DNA of 64,000 nt from assembly GCF_021559775.1 (NCBI RefSeq), contig NZ_CP056047.1, positions 2,880,001-2,944,000 of the forward strand, given 5' to 3'. Origin of the DNA: Gillisella vitis. GTDB lineage: Bacteria > Pseudomonadota > Alphaproteobacteria > Rhizobiales > Rhizobiaceae. A program made the position numbers and the translations under genes. The notes beneath the pieces are model-generated. The model worked only from the letters and a program-made list of their open reading frames with translations, was not told the origin of the DNA and made no database searches. The first letter of the stretch is position 1. Each line of letters opens with the position of its first letter. This document shows, piece by piece, positions 18,279 to 28,010 of the stretch.

Positions 18279-20168
18279 GACGGGTTCTTTGCCTGCGGAT
18301 AAACCGGCTTTGATCTGCTGGGCAGGCAATTTCGACGCCTGGACCGCCAGTGCCAGCGCCTTGATTTCCTCGAAATAGCGCTGCTGGGCAGCGGCGGGAG
18401 AAAAATTATGATCCGTCTCCGCCAGAATGTCCGTGCGGACATTGGGATAGCGCTCCAGCTTGCGGCCCTGCGGGCCGAAATGCTGATAGAAATGGTCAAG
18501 ACCAACGTCTTGCTCGCTATAGAGCAGCACCAGCGGCGTCTTTCGCTTTGCCAGTGCGGCAAAGGCGACGCGCACGGCCCGATGTTCCAGCCGGACATCG
18601 CGGCTGAAGACCTGGGCGAGGCCAAGGCGGTTCAACACACGACGCACGCCAACCAGAGCGAAATTGCGGGTCGCGTTCTTCACATCCACCTTGCCCCGCC
18701 AGAGACGTCGCAAGGTTTGCATCTGAAACAGCCGATGCTTGTAGGTATCGAGCGAACGCGGCACCACGGCTAGCCCGTCTTCCACCCGCCGTCTCTTATC
18801 CCAATAGAAGACGAAGGGATTGACCAGGCAGGCTCCGGCAATTCGGTGATCCTTGGTCATGCAGGAAAACCCGAGATAACCGCCACTGCACCGTCCGGCC
18901 ACCACGGCGGGCAGCAGTGCGCGCTCTTCGAAAACGGCAAGCGCGGCTTCCACATCGTCATATTGGGTTTCGGCGTAAAGCACCTGGTCCGGCAGGCCCG
19001 GCACCGGCGGGCTGTCGCCGACATTGGCAACATCGAAGCGCAGAGAGGCAATACCGTCGCCTGCAAGCTTGCGCGCCATGGCGACACCCGAGCGTCCCCA
19101 TCCCGCACTGCGGTCATACGCAGTGTTGAGCAACAGAACGCTTGCGCCACTGCGGGGTCCAGTCGGCTCGCATAAAATACCATAAAGCCGTTTGCCCCGG
19201 CCAAACCGAAGGGCCGTCTCGCGAAAATCCCCGCCATCCAGGTGCGCCTGATCTTCGTCCTGTACGGATACTGCTGAAGGATCGATAGCCAACGGACGCT
19301 TCTGCTCGCCAAGCGCTGCCGCCCGGCGAACGATCCAGCTGATGACATCTTCAGCCGCCACCATGGGCATTCGGGCCATGGCAGGATTGCCGACCATGGC
19401 ATCATAGCCCGGATAGTCGATGGTCTCGACGCGGGCGCCTTTCGCTTCAATCTGCTTTGCCATTTGCCCGTCGCCGGGCCGATCCGCCCGGTTGACGAAC
19501 AGATGCGGGATGGAGCGATGCGGCTGCACGGCGGAAAAATCGGTATTCTTCAAGGCCGAGGCCTTTGCATCCGGCATCACATGCCCGGCAATGGCCGTCA
19601 TCCCGCTGAGGCGCAAATGTTCGGCCAGGCCCAATCCGTCATCGATGACCCGCGCCCAGAACTGCAATTCCCTCAGATAGGCACGGCCGGAGGCCACGGG
19701 TGCCATGGCGACAAATCCCGCCAGTCCCTCGAGGTCAGCCGCCATGCCCACGCCAAGCGATGCGCCCAGCCCATGCCCCAGCAAAATCACCGGCAGGCCG
19801 CCGGTCTTTTGGGCAAGCACGTCAAGGGCCAAGCGTATCGTATCCTGCCAGAGCGACAGGCCAAGACTGCGGTCCGGCGGATCCAGCGCGTCGCCCGTAC
19901 CGGGATAGTCGAAGCGCAGACTGGCGATGCCCTCGCACGCCAGTTCTTCCGCAATGATGCGGAACAGCTTGTGCGTACACATTTCCTCAAAGCCCCAGGG
20001 CTGGAGAAACAGCACCGCGCATTTGCGCACCACACCCTGTTTGGCACCCTCCGCCGGCTGATAGAGCCCGAAGGTGCCAGCAAAGCTGACCGGCTGGGCC
20101 ACAGCATGCTGGTGCGGCTGAAGCCGCTGGCCAGATGCCGGGCCAACCCGCTCGGTTATCGCTTCCAT
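18258..20168 (-). CDS. Tandem alpha/beta-hydrolase protein of the exopolysaccharide cluster
   Basis: About 636 residues containing two alpha/beta-hydrolase units (roughly 25-285 and 300-600). In the first, the nucleophile elbow reads GHGLG, so the serine of GxSxG is replaced by Gly and this unit is probably not a serine hydrolase. In the second, the elbow reads GRCSGG, keeping a serine in a non-standard context. Similar hydrolases accompany exosortase-linked polysaccharide clusters. It lies 158 nt downstream of the flippase gene on the same strand, with AAGGAAAGGG before this ATG; a GTG start at 20192 is also open. A role in acyl or aminoacyl transfer to the polysaccharide is possible but unproven. 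Confidence 0.7.
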   Translation of the reverse strand: MEAITERVGPASGQRLQPHQHAVAQPVSFAGTFGLYQPAEGAKQGVVRKCAVLFLQPWGFEEMCTHKLFRIIAEELACEGIASLRFDYPGTGDALDPPDRSLGLSLWQDTIRLALDVLAQKTGGLPVILLGHGLGASLGVGMAADLEGLAGFVAMAPVASGRAYLRELQFWARVIDDGLGLAEHLRLSGMTAIAGHVMPDAKASALKNTDFSAVQPHRSIPHLFVNRADRPGDGQMAKQIEAKGARVETIDYPGYDAMVGNPAMARMPMVAAEDVISWIVRRAAALGEQKRPLAIDPSAVSVQDEDQAHLDGGDFRETALRFGRGKRLYGILCEPTGPRSGASVLLLNTAYDRSAGWGRSGVAMARKLAGDGIASLRFDVANVGDSPPVPGLPDQVLYAETQYDDVEAALAVFEERALLPAVVAGRCSGGYLGFSCMTKDHRIAGACLVNPFVFYWDKRRRVEDGLAVVPRSLDTYKHRLFQMQTLRRLWRGKVDVKNATRNFALVGVRRVLNRLGLAQVFSRDVRLEHRAVRVAFAALAKRKTPLVLLYSEQDVGLDHFYQHFGPQGRKLERYPNVRTDILAETDHNFSPAAAQQRYFEEIKALALAVQASKLPAQQIKAGLSAGKEPVSEPEAS

Positions 20169-20224
20169 CAACCTGCCCTTTCCTTGCCCCACGGCACTCT
20201 CTCAAAAACGGCTACTGCATAATT

Positions 20225-20248
20225 CCTTAAATCTCCATGGATTTAAGG
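20225..20248. promoter_or_regulatory. Palindrome upstream of the tandem hydrolase gene
   Basis: CCTTAAATC and GATTTAAGG form a 9-bp inverted repeat around a 6-nt centre, in an AT-rich stretch between the flippase and hydrolase genes. It could be an operator for the hydrolase promoter or a weak hairpin after the flippase; there is no T run. Confidence 0.35.
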
Positions 20249-20326
20249 GGAAAATTATTTAGCATATATAAAGGACACCAGCAGACCTTGTTCCAACCGT
20301 CAGGACAAAGCATGCCGTAGCCCCCC

Positions 20327-21847
20327 TCAGCTCCGGTTGGGTGTCACGGTCAGCAACCTCAAAACCACATTCAAAGGCCCCGCCAGCCGGTTTGGCAAAC
20401 GGGCGATCAGCCCTGCCATGACCGCCACATCCGCCTCCGGCACGGCCCGCAACAGCCGAAGCGCAAGGCAATAGACGCTGACGGCACCGATAATGGCAAG
20501 GACAAGGCCACCGATACCCGGCACGACATCCTGCACCGCCAAAGCCGCTGCCGCACAACAGCCAGCGGCTACAGTAACCTTGAAAAGACTGAACCCCAGC
20601 GGCGCCAATGACCCTTCGAACCGCATCCAGCGCAGCATCGCCAGGCTCATGGCGGTAAACACCACGATCCGCACGAAAGCCGCACCTTCTCCGCCATAAG
20701 ATGGCACAAGCAAAACATCCCCGACCAGCATGATAAACGCACCGCCCAGCCCGACAAACAGTCTCTGCCGGATTTTATCGAGGGCAAACAGATATTGTGT
20801 CGCCACCTGACAGGCAACGGCAACCGGCACAGACAGCGCTAGCAGCGTCAGCATCGGCGCGCTTGGGGCAAAGGCATCGCCAAACACCAGCGTGACCAAC
20901 CGGTGCGACACCGCCGCCAGGCCCAGGCTCATCGGCAGCGTGAAATAGGCCAGGCTTCGCACCACGCTTTCAAACATCGCCACAGGCAACCGTCCGCCCG
21001 GCGCGCGGTGCAGATGTTCGGCATAATAAGGCACGAGACTGCCGGACAGCTGAATCGGCACCTGCAAGGCGAGATTGGTCAGCGAGAAGGCCACGGAATA
21101 ATAACCGACGGTCTCAATGCCCTGATAGCGTTGCAGGAAGAACAGCTCGATCCGGTTCAGGAAGATCGAATCCACCATGAATTCCAGTGAGAGCACAAAG
21201 GAGGATCCGAGCAGGTAACTCAGTCCGATGCCGCAGCTTTTCACCTTGTGGCGCAACAGGGCGGCAGCGAAGAGAAACTGGGAAATATAGGCCAGAACAT
21301 AGCCAAACAGCGCACCTGGCACGCCGAACAGCAAGGTACCCGCGATGACACCGACCAGTTGCAGCAGCCCGGCCGTCAAGGTCATACGGAAGAAAATATC
21401 CACCCGCTGTTCACCGATCAGGTAATTCTTGGCAAACATCCCGATGGCCTGCGTGGCAAACAACAACGCCGTCACCACCAGCACTTCAGGCGCGGTTTCT
21501 GCCCAATGCCTGGCCTCCGCCACCCAGAAAAACAGGAAATAGAAGGTCAGCAGTAGCAATGTCGAGCCAACCACCGGCCAGAGCAGATAGGCAGCGAAAC
21601 CTTTACGGTCGCTTTCGCCATAGCCCTGCCCCTTCAACTGCGGCAGAAGACGCAATAAAAGCACACCGGTGCCAAGTTCGGCCACCAGCGCCGCTGTTGA
21701 GGCTAGCCAGACGGAAAAGGCAATGATGCCATTGGCTTCCGGCCCAAGAACCCGTGCCGTGAAGATCGAGCATATGAATCCCGTCGCCAGCAGGGTCAAT
21801 CCTGCCGCCGCATTGAACGCGGAATTTGCGACAATTCCATTGCTCAT
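20327..21847 (-). CDS. Wzx-type polysaccharide flippase (oligosaccharide flippase/MATE-like family)
   Basis: A 506-residue polytopic protein with about 12-14 membrane helices and the lipopolysaccharide-biosynthesis flippase layout. It should move undecaprenyl-diphosphate-linked repeat units across the inner membrane. It lies 54 nt downstream of a glycosyltransferase gene on the same strand. The cluster also has a Wzz-like co-polymerase and a Wzy-like polymerase, so a complete Wzx/Wzy pathway is present apart from the priming transferase and the outer-membrane export protein. Confidence 0.85.
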   Translation of the reverse strand: MSNGIVANSAFNAAAGLTLLATGFICSIFTARVLGPEANGIIAFSVWLASTAALVAELGTGVLLLRLLPQLKGQGYGESDRKGFAAYLLWPVVGSTLLLLTFYFLFFWVAEARHWAETAPEVLVVTALLFATQAIGMFAKNYLIGEQRVDIFFRMTLTAGLLQLVGVIAGTLLFGVPGALFGYVLAYISQFLFAAALLRHKVKSCGIGLSYLLGSSFVLSLEFMVDSIFLNRIELFFLQRYQGIETVGYYSVAFSLTNLALQVPIQLSGSLVPYYAEHLHRAPGGRLPVAMFESVVRSLAYFTLPMSLGLAAVSHRLVTLVFGDAFAPSAPMLTLLALSVPVAVACQVATQYLFALDKIRQRLFVGLGGAFIMLVGDVLLVPSYGGEGAAFVRIVVFTAMSLAMLRWMRFEGSLAPLGFSLFKVTVAAGCCAAAALAVQDVVPGIGGLVLAIIGAVSVYCLALRLLRAVPEADVAVMAGLIARLPNRLAGPLNVVLRLLTVTPNRS

Positions 21848-21901
21848 TGGCTCACCATGTCCCTGGTGTTCTGCGTGTCCACAAGGCCACCATCCATTCC
21901 G

Positions 21902-23053
21902 TCACCCCGCAAACAAGACATCGACCGTCTCGTCCCAGCTTAAAACACCATCCGTTGCAATCGTCTGACGATCAAATGCCCCTGCGGCTGAAAACGCCGC
22001 ACGGATCGATGCCGGATCAGCGGGGTCATAGCCCATGACATGGCTCCGCCCCATGGCGGCAAAATGCGGCGCGACAATCGGCAGGTGGCAATAGCTATAC
22101 TGGATCATCTTCAGACTCGACTGGCTGAGATAATCGGCGCTTGCCCCATCCCGGTAAGGTGCGATGCCGAGATCGGCGAATTTGATGAACGGCACGATCC
22201 GCTCGAATGCCTGTTCGCCATGCGCGACGATATTGGGCAGCACCCGGCGCGGCAATGCCTTGGCACCGAACAGATGAAAGGTCCAGTCCGGGTTGGCGAC
22301 AGCCATAACATCGATGGCATCGGCATCAAACAGCATGTCGCCAACGCTGACGGCATGTTTGCTGCCTTGATAAGCACCGGCTTGATAGGGGTTTTGCTTG
22401 GCGGCATTGAAAGCCGCCTTGTCAATGCCATGTGGCAGGTAAAGCAGCGGCGCATCTGCGGGGAAATCCGCCCGCAACGCCTGCGCCAGCACATGCACGC
22501 TATCGTAAAGCCCGATGGTCTTGGCAAGCGTCCGGTATACAGCAGGCGGCACGCCAATGGTCGAAAGCCGGTCCGCGGCATGGTAGGTGATCCGGGCCTT
22601 CGGCGCATGCTGGCGAAGCACCGGGGCAAGCAGCGGCGAAGGACCACTTTCCACCAGGATATGGGTATAGGAAGACAGCGCGTCGCGGACCGCTTTGGGC
22701 AAAAACGCACCGACGCGCGAAAACAGCGGATCGGCCAAGCGATTGAGCCAGGAAAATTTCAGGTTCATGGGATGGAAAAGCTGAAACCAGATGAATTGCC
22801 GCAGTCCCTCGCTCAAACCCTCCCATTGGTTGAGGCGATGCGTGCGGGCAAAGGCGTAACGCCCGTCCTTCAGCAGCCGGCTGATCGGGCTGAGCCGCCA
22901 GACCAGGAAATCCACCCTGTCGCCCCGCGACAGCAGGCTGTGTGCCATGAAATGCAGATCGACCTTACGCGGCGCATCGGCGAAATGCTGCCCGGTCACG
23001 ATCAGAACATGACGGCGCGCCTTAACATCAGTCGTCAGCTGGGCATTGCTCAT
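21902..23053 (-). CDS. GT-B glycosyltransferase, GumK-like (possible glucuronosyltransferase)
   Basis: 383 residues with a GT-B two-domain pattern. An N-terminal segment with VLIVTGQHFADAPRKVDLHF is followed by YHAADRLSTIGVPPAV, which resembles xanthan glucuronosyltransferase GumK (family GT70). The C-terminal half has SQSSLKMIQYSYCHLPIVAP in the donor-binding region. If it is GumK-like, the polysaccharide should contain glucuronic acid. It overlaps the preceding glycosyltransferase gene by four bases (ATGA). The family call is moderate; glycosyltransferase in general is firm. Confidence 0.75.
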   Translation of the reverse strand: MSNAQLTTDVKARRHVLIVTGQHFADAPRKVDLHFMAHSLLSRGDRVDFLVWRLSPISRLLKDGRYAFARTHRLNQWEGLSEGLRQFIWFQLFHPMNLKFSWLNRLADPLFSRVGAFLPKAVRDALSSYTHILVESGPSPLLAPVLRQHAPKARITYHAADRLSTIGVPPAVYRTLAKTIGLYDSVHVLAQALRADFPADAPLLYLPHGIDKAAFNAAKQNPYQAGAYQGSKHAVSVGDMLFDADAIDVMAVANPDWTFHLFGAKALPRRVLPNIVAHGEQAFERIVPFIKFADLGIAPYRDGASADYLSQSSLKMIQYSYCHLPIVAPHFAAMGRSHVMGYDPADPASIRAAFSAAGAFDRQTIATDGVLSWDETVDVLFAG

Positions 23054-24243
23054 GCCGCAGCCTCGTGTCCGCAGCGGTGAATGGCAGGCAGGGCGCGCCG
23101 GTAAAGGGCAATGTAACGCTCCGCAACGCCTTCCCAGGAATAGCGATTGACACCAGCGGCAAGCGCATGGCGCAGCTCGGCACCCTCGGCTTCCAGCCGG
23201 GCAAACGCCGTTTCAATCGATGTCGCTGCGCGCGCGGCATCGGCAAAATCGGCAAGCTCAATGCCAGAATGCTGGGCTGCGAGCGCCCGGTAGGCATCGT
23301 TTTCATGCAGAACAGGCACCAGACCGGCGCTCATGGCCTCCACGGCCACCAGGCCGAAACCTTCATAATCGGATGCCGAGGCAAAGATCGAGGCCTTGGA
23401 CATCAACTCGCCCAGAAAGCGATTATCGGGTTGCAGATGCAGGCCGACATGATCAGCCAGACCATTGGCGTCGATGAGCGCGCTGACATCCTGCGCGGAC
23501 AGATCCGATGGCGAACCGGCAATATCAAGCCGCCACTGCGGATCGCGCTTCACCAGCACGGCCATGGCCTGCAACAAATGATCAAGCCGCTTGTTGACCG
23601 AAAACCGGCCAATCGTCACGATCCGTTTCACCGGCTGGCGCGAGGCCAATCCAGAAAATTTGCTGGTATCGACGCCATTTTCAATCAACACCGAGTGCCT
23701 GGGCTGAATGACCCTAAACAAGGCCAGGTCCGAGGCGCTACAGCACACCACAGACCGATATGCGCTCGCCGATAACCGGGTCAGGCTGCTGAACCACATC
23801 TGCTTGATCGCGGCGAATTTACGGGTGTGGAAAAAACCGCCATGGGTGGTCGCCACCATGGGAGCGCCATGTAGGAAGCGACCGATAGCCAAAGCATCGA
23901 AAAAGAAATCCACCCCATGGACATGGACAAGATCGGCATCGCGGATATGGCGAAAGGCAGAAAACGCCAGCGGATAACGGCTGCTGCCGCGATAAGGCAC
24001 GCGCACCACTTCGACGCCATCAATCACTTCGCGCGCTGGCAGGATTTTGCCGGGATCAGAAAACAGCCGGTCAAGCGTCACGACCCGCACCCGGAACCCG
24101 CGTTGCAACAGTTCCCGGCTCAGGCTGGAGACCACATCTTCCAATCCGCCCCGGCCCGGCGGATATTGCCGCACCACCTGGACGATCAAAGGTGCGGATG
24201 AGGGCTTGGCCTCCCTTGCCGCTCGCCTTGCGCCGATGATCAT
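23050..24243 (-). CDS. GT4-family glycosyltransferase
   Basis: 397 residues from the ATG at 24243; a TTG at 24279 is an alternative. A classic GT4 enzyme with an N-terminal Gly-rich loop (PPGRGGLEDVVSSLS), a domain linker and the retaining E-x7-E motif in YEGFGLVAVEAMSAGL. It would add a sugar to the lipid-linked repeat unit at the cytoplasmic face. It is the first gene of the leftward four-gene exopolysaccharide operon and is divergent from the Wzz-like gene across an AT-rich gap. Confidence 0.85.
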   Translation of the reverse strand: MIIGARRAAREAKPSSAPLIVQVVRQYPPGRGGLEDVVSSLSRELLQRGFRVRVVTLDRLFSDPGKILPAREVIDGVEVVRVPYRGSSRYPLAFSAFRHIRDADLVHVHGVDFFFDALAIGRFLHGAPMVATTHGGFFHTRKFAAIKQMWFSSLTRLSASAYRSVVCCSASDLALFRVIQPRHSVLIENGVDTSKFSGLASRQPVKRIVTIGRFSVNKRLDHLLQAMAVLVKRDPQWRLDIAGSPSDLSAQDVSALIDANGLADHVGLHLQPDNRFLGELMSKASIFASASDYEGFGLVAVEAMSAGLVPVLHENDAYRALAAQHSGIELADFADAARAATSIETAFARLEAEGAELRHALAAGVNRYSWEGVAERYIALYRRALPAIHRCGHEAAA

Positions 24244-24510
24244 GCCAATACCCCCGGGTTTAAACGGAAAGAACCTCAATTTCCTGATTGTTTGGTTAGA
24301 ATGCCTTGAAACATTGGTAAAGCATCTTGTGCATAAATGTCCTATCCTTGCACAAATGCGGTAAAGAATCGTGATTAACAGGCCAAATTGTTAGGTATCA
24401 TTAACCATGGCCTGCCATTTTAGCGGTTGGCCAGCGGATTTTCCGCAGCGGAGCGACGGTATGACAATGCCCTTAAAAGGACAACCGGCTGGAGTTTTCC
24501 GGTCCTGGAC
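24244..24510. promoter_or_regulatory. Divergent promoter region of the exopolysaccharide cluster
   Basis: A 267-bp gap between the leftward glycosyltransferase operon and the rightward Wzz/polymerase pair. The part at 24270-24420 is notably AT-rich. Promoters for both directions must lie here. No specific operator was identified. Confidence 0.5.
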
Positions 24511-26703
24511 ATGAAAATGGACATCGACATTTTTCAAATCCCCAGGATCTTGCGACGGCGCTGGTATTTCCTGGCGTTCTTTGCCGTGCTGTTTGCCGGT
24601 CTGGCGCTTCTCTATGCGCTCAGCCTGAAGCCTGTCTATGTGTCTTCCACCCAGATCCTGCTCGATCCGCGTGGCCTGTCGGCCACCAGCAGCGACAGCC
24701 GGCAGCCGGCAGCCGCTGTGCAAAGCGACCCGGCCAGCCTCGACAGCCAGATCTATGTCGTCCTGTCCAGCGCCGTGCTGGGGGAAGTGGTCAACCGGCT
24801 CGACCTGACGAAAGACCCCTATCTCTATGCGGGTAAGCCCGGCAGCGCCGCATCCCCTGCTGAGGTCATGGCCGCCACCATCGGCGGGCTGGTCCGGCAT
24901 GTGAAAGTCGAGCGCGAAGGCCAGTCCTTCATCATGTCGATCACCGTCGAACACCGCATTGCCAAGACCGCCGCCGACATTGCCAATATGATTGCCACCG
25001 TCTACCTGAAACAGGTGGATGAAGCGCGCTCCGATGCAGCGCGCCGGGCCAGCGCCGCCTTCCAGGCGCAGGCCAGTGAATTGCGAGATCGGGTGCTGAA
25101 GGCCGAAAGAGCGGTCGAGGAATTCCGCTCCGCCAACGGCCTGGCCAGCACCGGCGTCACCGGACTGGTGATCGACCAGCAATTGGCTGGGCTGAACCAG
25201 CAATTGATCGCAGCCCGCGGCGCGGAAGAACAGCAGCAGGCCATTTACCAGCAGACCCGCAATCTTACCGTTGCTGCCGTTGAAAACGGCAATATTCCAG
25301 AAGCGGTGCAGTCCACCACGGTCGGGCTGCTGCGCGACCGCTATGTCCAGCTACAGGACCGCCAGGCCGAAGCGTCCGCCAATCTCGGCGGCAACCATCC
25401 GCAGCTGAAGGCGATCAATTCGCAGGTGGCCAGCATGCGCCAGGCCATCCAGCAGGAGCTGGACCGCGTACGCCAGTCGATGAAGCTCAGCTATGATCGG
25501 GCGGTTGCCAACCGCAAGGCGCTGGAAACCCAGCTGCAAAGCCTGACGAAAACCAGTTTCGACAGCGGCGCGCGCCAGATCACTTTGCGTCAGCTGGAAA
25601 GCGAAGCGGAAGCCATCCGCACCATTTATAAGGCCTTCCTCAACCGCGCCGAGGAATTGAGCCAGGAACAGACGATCTCCATCAACAATTCCCGCGTTAT
25701 CACCGAGGCAGTGGTGACAGCGAAATCGGTCACGACCCTCAAAGTGATGATCCTCGCCGCCGCCATCCTGTTTGGTCTGGCCTTCGGCAGCACGCTGGCG
25801 GTGGTGCTGGAACTCCTGTCACGCAAGAATGTCGACGCCACTCACCAAGACCGTATCGCGCCGCAAGCAAGCCTCATCGCGCCCGCCGACGCCGCCCCTC
25901 ATCCGACCAAAGCTGAAGCGCCATCAGTGCCGCCAGCACGACAGATCGCTCTGATTGCTGATGCAACGGAACCGAAAAAGCGCAGATCCCGCAATCCGTT
26001 CGGCTTTATCACCGCCTTTGGCCGTCGGCTGGTCTCGCCTCTTGTTCCGGCAAACACACCCCAACCGGCTGCAGGCGGCGCCTGGTCCCATGCGATCGCC
26101 AGCACAGCCGGTTTTCTGATAGAATGCGGTGAAGGCTATGCTTATCTGACCGTTCTCTTCGTTGCAGCCGGCAGGCCGGTGGCCAGCGCCTTTATTGGCG
26201 ATGTGGCACAGAAGCTGGCTGATCGGGACCGCGGCGTGCTGCTGGCCAATGGTACCATGCTGGATCACCGCTTAGCGATCCGCTCGCACAGAAAAACCAA
26301 TGCCCGACCAAGCCTTGCCCAGGCATTGCAGCAGCCCGATCTTGAAGACGCGCCTCTCTCGCATATCCTGCGCTACGAGCGTATCGCCCTGCCTCATAAC
26401 CAGCCAGCCCGGCCAGCAGCGGGAGCATCGGCCTCCTCCGGTCGCCCCACCTATTCGCGATTTGTCGAGCAAAGCCTACAGGCGGAAACCGATTTCACCT
26501 TAATCAATGCCTGCGGCGCCGGGTTCAATGCCAGTGGCGTTGGCGGCGAGCAGCATCTTACTGCCCTTGCCGCCGAGGCCGATGTCATTCTGGTTTTGAC
26601 CACGGCGCAAGACGAGGCCGCCGCCCTGGATGAACTGCTGACGCGGCTGGGCGAGGACGCAGAACGGGTCGTGGGTCGTATCATAGCTGAGACCGCCGGA
26701 TGA
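24511..26703 (+). CDS. Wzz/GumC-type polysaccharide co-polymerase with a degenerate BY-kinase-like domain
   Basis: About 730 residues from the ATG at 24511. A Wzz segment with one membrane helix near residues 16-38 is followed by a long coiled-coil periplasmic region, the GNRV region and a second helix near 405-430, and then a cytoplasmic C-terminal domain. That domain resembles a bacterial tyrosine kinase in layout, but the Walker A position reads AAGRPVAS instead of GEGKST, and the other ATP motifs are also lost. No Tyr-rich tail is seen. It would set chain length and bridge polymerase and export without autophosphorylating. The gene overlaps the polymerase gene by four bases. Confidence 0.82.
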   Translation: MKMDIDIFQIPRILRRRWYFLAFFAVLFAGLALLYALSLKPVYVSSTQILLDPRGLSATSSDSRQPAAAVQSDPASLDSQIYVVLSSAVLGEVVNRLDLTKDPYLYAGKPGSAASPAEVMAATIGGLVRHVKVEREGQSFIMSITVEHRIAKTAADIANMIATVYLKQVDEARSDAARRASAAFQAQASELRDRVLKAERAVEEFRSANGLASTGVTGLVIDQQLAGLNQQLIAARGAEEQQQAIYQQTRNLTVAAVENGNIPEAVQSTTVGLLRDRYVQLQDRQAEASANLGGNHPQLKAINSQVASMRQAIQQELDRVRQSMKLSYDRAVANRKALETQLQSLTKTSFDSGARQITLRQLESEAEAIRTIYKAFLNRAEELSQEQTISINNSRVITEAVVTAKSVTTLKVMILAAAILFGLAFGSTLAVVLELLSRKNVDATHQDRIAPQASLIAPADAAPHPTKAEAPSVPPARQIALIADATEPKKRRSRNPFGFITAFGRRLVSPLVPANTPQPAAGGAWSHAIASTAGFLIECGEGYAYLTVLFVAAGRPVASAFIGDVAQKLADRDRGVLLANGTMLDHRLAIRSHRKTNARPSLAQALQQPDLEDAPLSHILRYERIALPHNQPARPAAGASASSGRPTYSRFVEQSLQAETDFTLINACGAGFNASGVGGEQHLTALAAEADVILVLTTAQDEAAALDELLTRLGEDAERVVGRIIAETAG

Positions 26704-28010
26704 CGGTGACGGCGCAAACCGGGCCGACCGGCACCGGCGACCGGTCCTTAACGGAGGATGAGGCGCAACATCAGGCGTTTCTTCCCGAATGGCTCATCTC
26801 GGCGATTGCCTCTTTCGCTGTCATCGGCGGGCTGGTGCTCAATCTGTTTCTTTGCTTCGTCAACACCCGGATCATGCCCGTCAGCGACACCCATGTCATG
26901 CTGGGGGAAATGACCACCCTGGGCGCTGCCTTTCTATTGGCGGTCGACCGGCGCCCCGGCCTCTACCTCACCTTGCTGCTTTTCGTCAGCTATATGCTGA
27001 TGATCTTTGCCTTGCGCGGCGCGCTGGACCTGAAAGCACTGCGCGACATCTTCATCCCGGTCGGGTTCTATTTCATGGGCCGCAGGGTTGCCCATGTCGG
27101 GCTGGCGGACCGGCTGGTGATCGCCTGTGGCCTGATCGTGCTGACGGTGGCGCTGTACGAATATCTGGCGCTTGAAAGCTATCTCGATTATTTCAATGTG
27201 CTCGGCTATTACATCGCCCGCGGCACCGTGACACTTCAGGAAAGCTTCGGCCAGACACGGGGTCTGTTCATTTCCGGGCTGCGACCGGAGCCGCGCACCC
27301 TCCTGCCCTTTCTCGGCCAGCACCGGGTGTCCTCGGTGTTTCTGGAACCGGTCTCGGCTGGCAATTTTGGCGTCATCCTCTATGCCTGGGCGCTGTTTCG
27401 ACCCGCCATGCCGTGGCGGCTGATCGTCATGGCGCTGGCCATGACCAGCATTGTTCTGGCCGATGCACGCTTCGGCTTCTTCACCTGCGTCGCCATTACC
27501 CTGCTTCTGCCGCTCTACCGGTTCATTCCGAAAACTGTCTGGCTGGTCGCCCCATTCCTGCTGCTGGCGGTGATTGCCGCCTATGGGCTGATCGTCGGGG
27601 CCGAAGGCGGTGCCAATGATCTGTCAGGCCGGTTGAAAGTGACGGCAGGCATTCTCAACAGCCTGGATTTCCAGGTGGTGCTCGGCGCAAAGACCACCGA
27701 TGCCTTTACCGCCGATTCCGGGATTTCCTACACGCTGACCAATTTCGGCCTGTTCGGCTTTGTCGGGCTCTGGGCAGCTTTCGTGCTCTCACCGATGAAA
27801 GACCCCAGGGCCTGGGCCTTCCGAGGCATGATGGTGGTCTATCTGCTGCTGTTGATGCTGATCAGCAACTCCTTCTATTCGATCAAGACCGCCGCCCTGA
27901 TGTGGTTTCTGATCGGCACCGCCGATGCGGTGGACTGGACCAAAATTTTGGCCTACCGGGACCGCAAGGATGGGCAATCCGCCGAGGCCGCCGAGAAATC
28001 GCGCAAATAA
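26700..28010 (+). CDS. Wzy-like polysaccharide polymerase / O-antigen ligase family membrane protein
   Basis: 436 residues with about ten membrane helices and a large loop near residues 145-200, as in Wzy/WaaL-type proteins. Likely function: polymerising repeat units at the periplasmic face, together with the co-polymerase whose gene it overlaps (ATGA). Its last 58 bases overlap the 3' end of the convergent GH5 gene. Polymerase is preferred over ligase from context, since a flippase and co-polymerase are adjacent. Confidence 0.75.
   Translation: MTVTAQTGPTGTGDRSLTEDEAQHQAFLPEWLISAIASFAVIGGLVLNLFLCFVNTRIMPVSDTHVMLGEMTTLGAAFLLAVDRRPGLYLTLLLFVSYMLMIFALRGALDLKALRDIFIPVGFYFMGRRVAHVGLADRLVIACGLIVLTVALYEYLALESYLDYFNVLGYYIARGTVTLQESFGQTRGLFISGLRPEPRTLLPFLGQHRVSSVFLEPVSAGNFGVILYAWALFRPAMPWRLIVMALAMTSIVLADARFGFFTCVAITLLLPLYRFIPKTVWLVAPFLLLAVIAAYGLIVGAEGGANDLSGRLKVTAGILNSLDFQVVLGAKTTDAFTADSGISYTLTNFGLFGFVGLWAAFVLSPMKDPRAWAFRGMMVVYLLLLMLISNSFYSIKTAALMWFLIGTADAVDWTKILAYRDRKDGQSAEAAEKSRK

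Noticed and set aside
22040..23080. 346-codon frame antisense to the GumK-like gene
   Set aside because: Shadow of a real glycosyltransferase gene; the composition is that of reverse-strand coding DNA.
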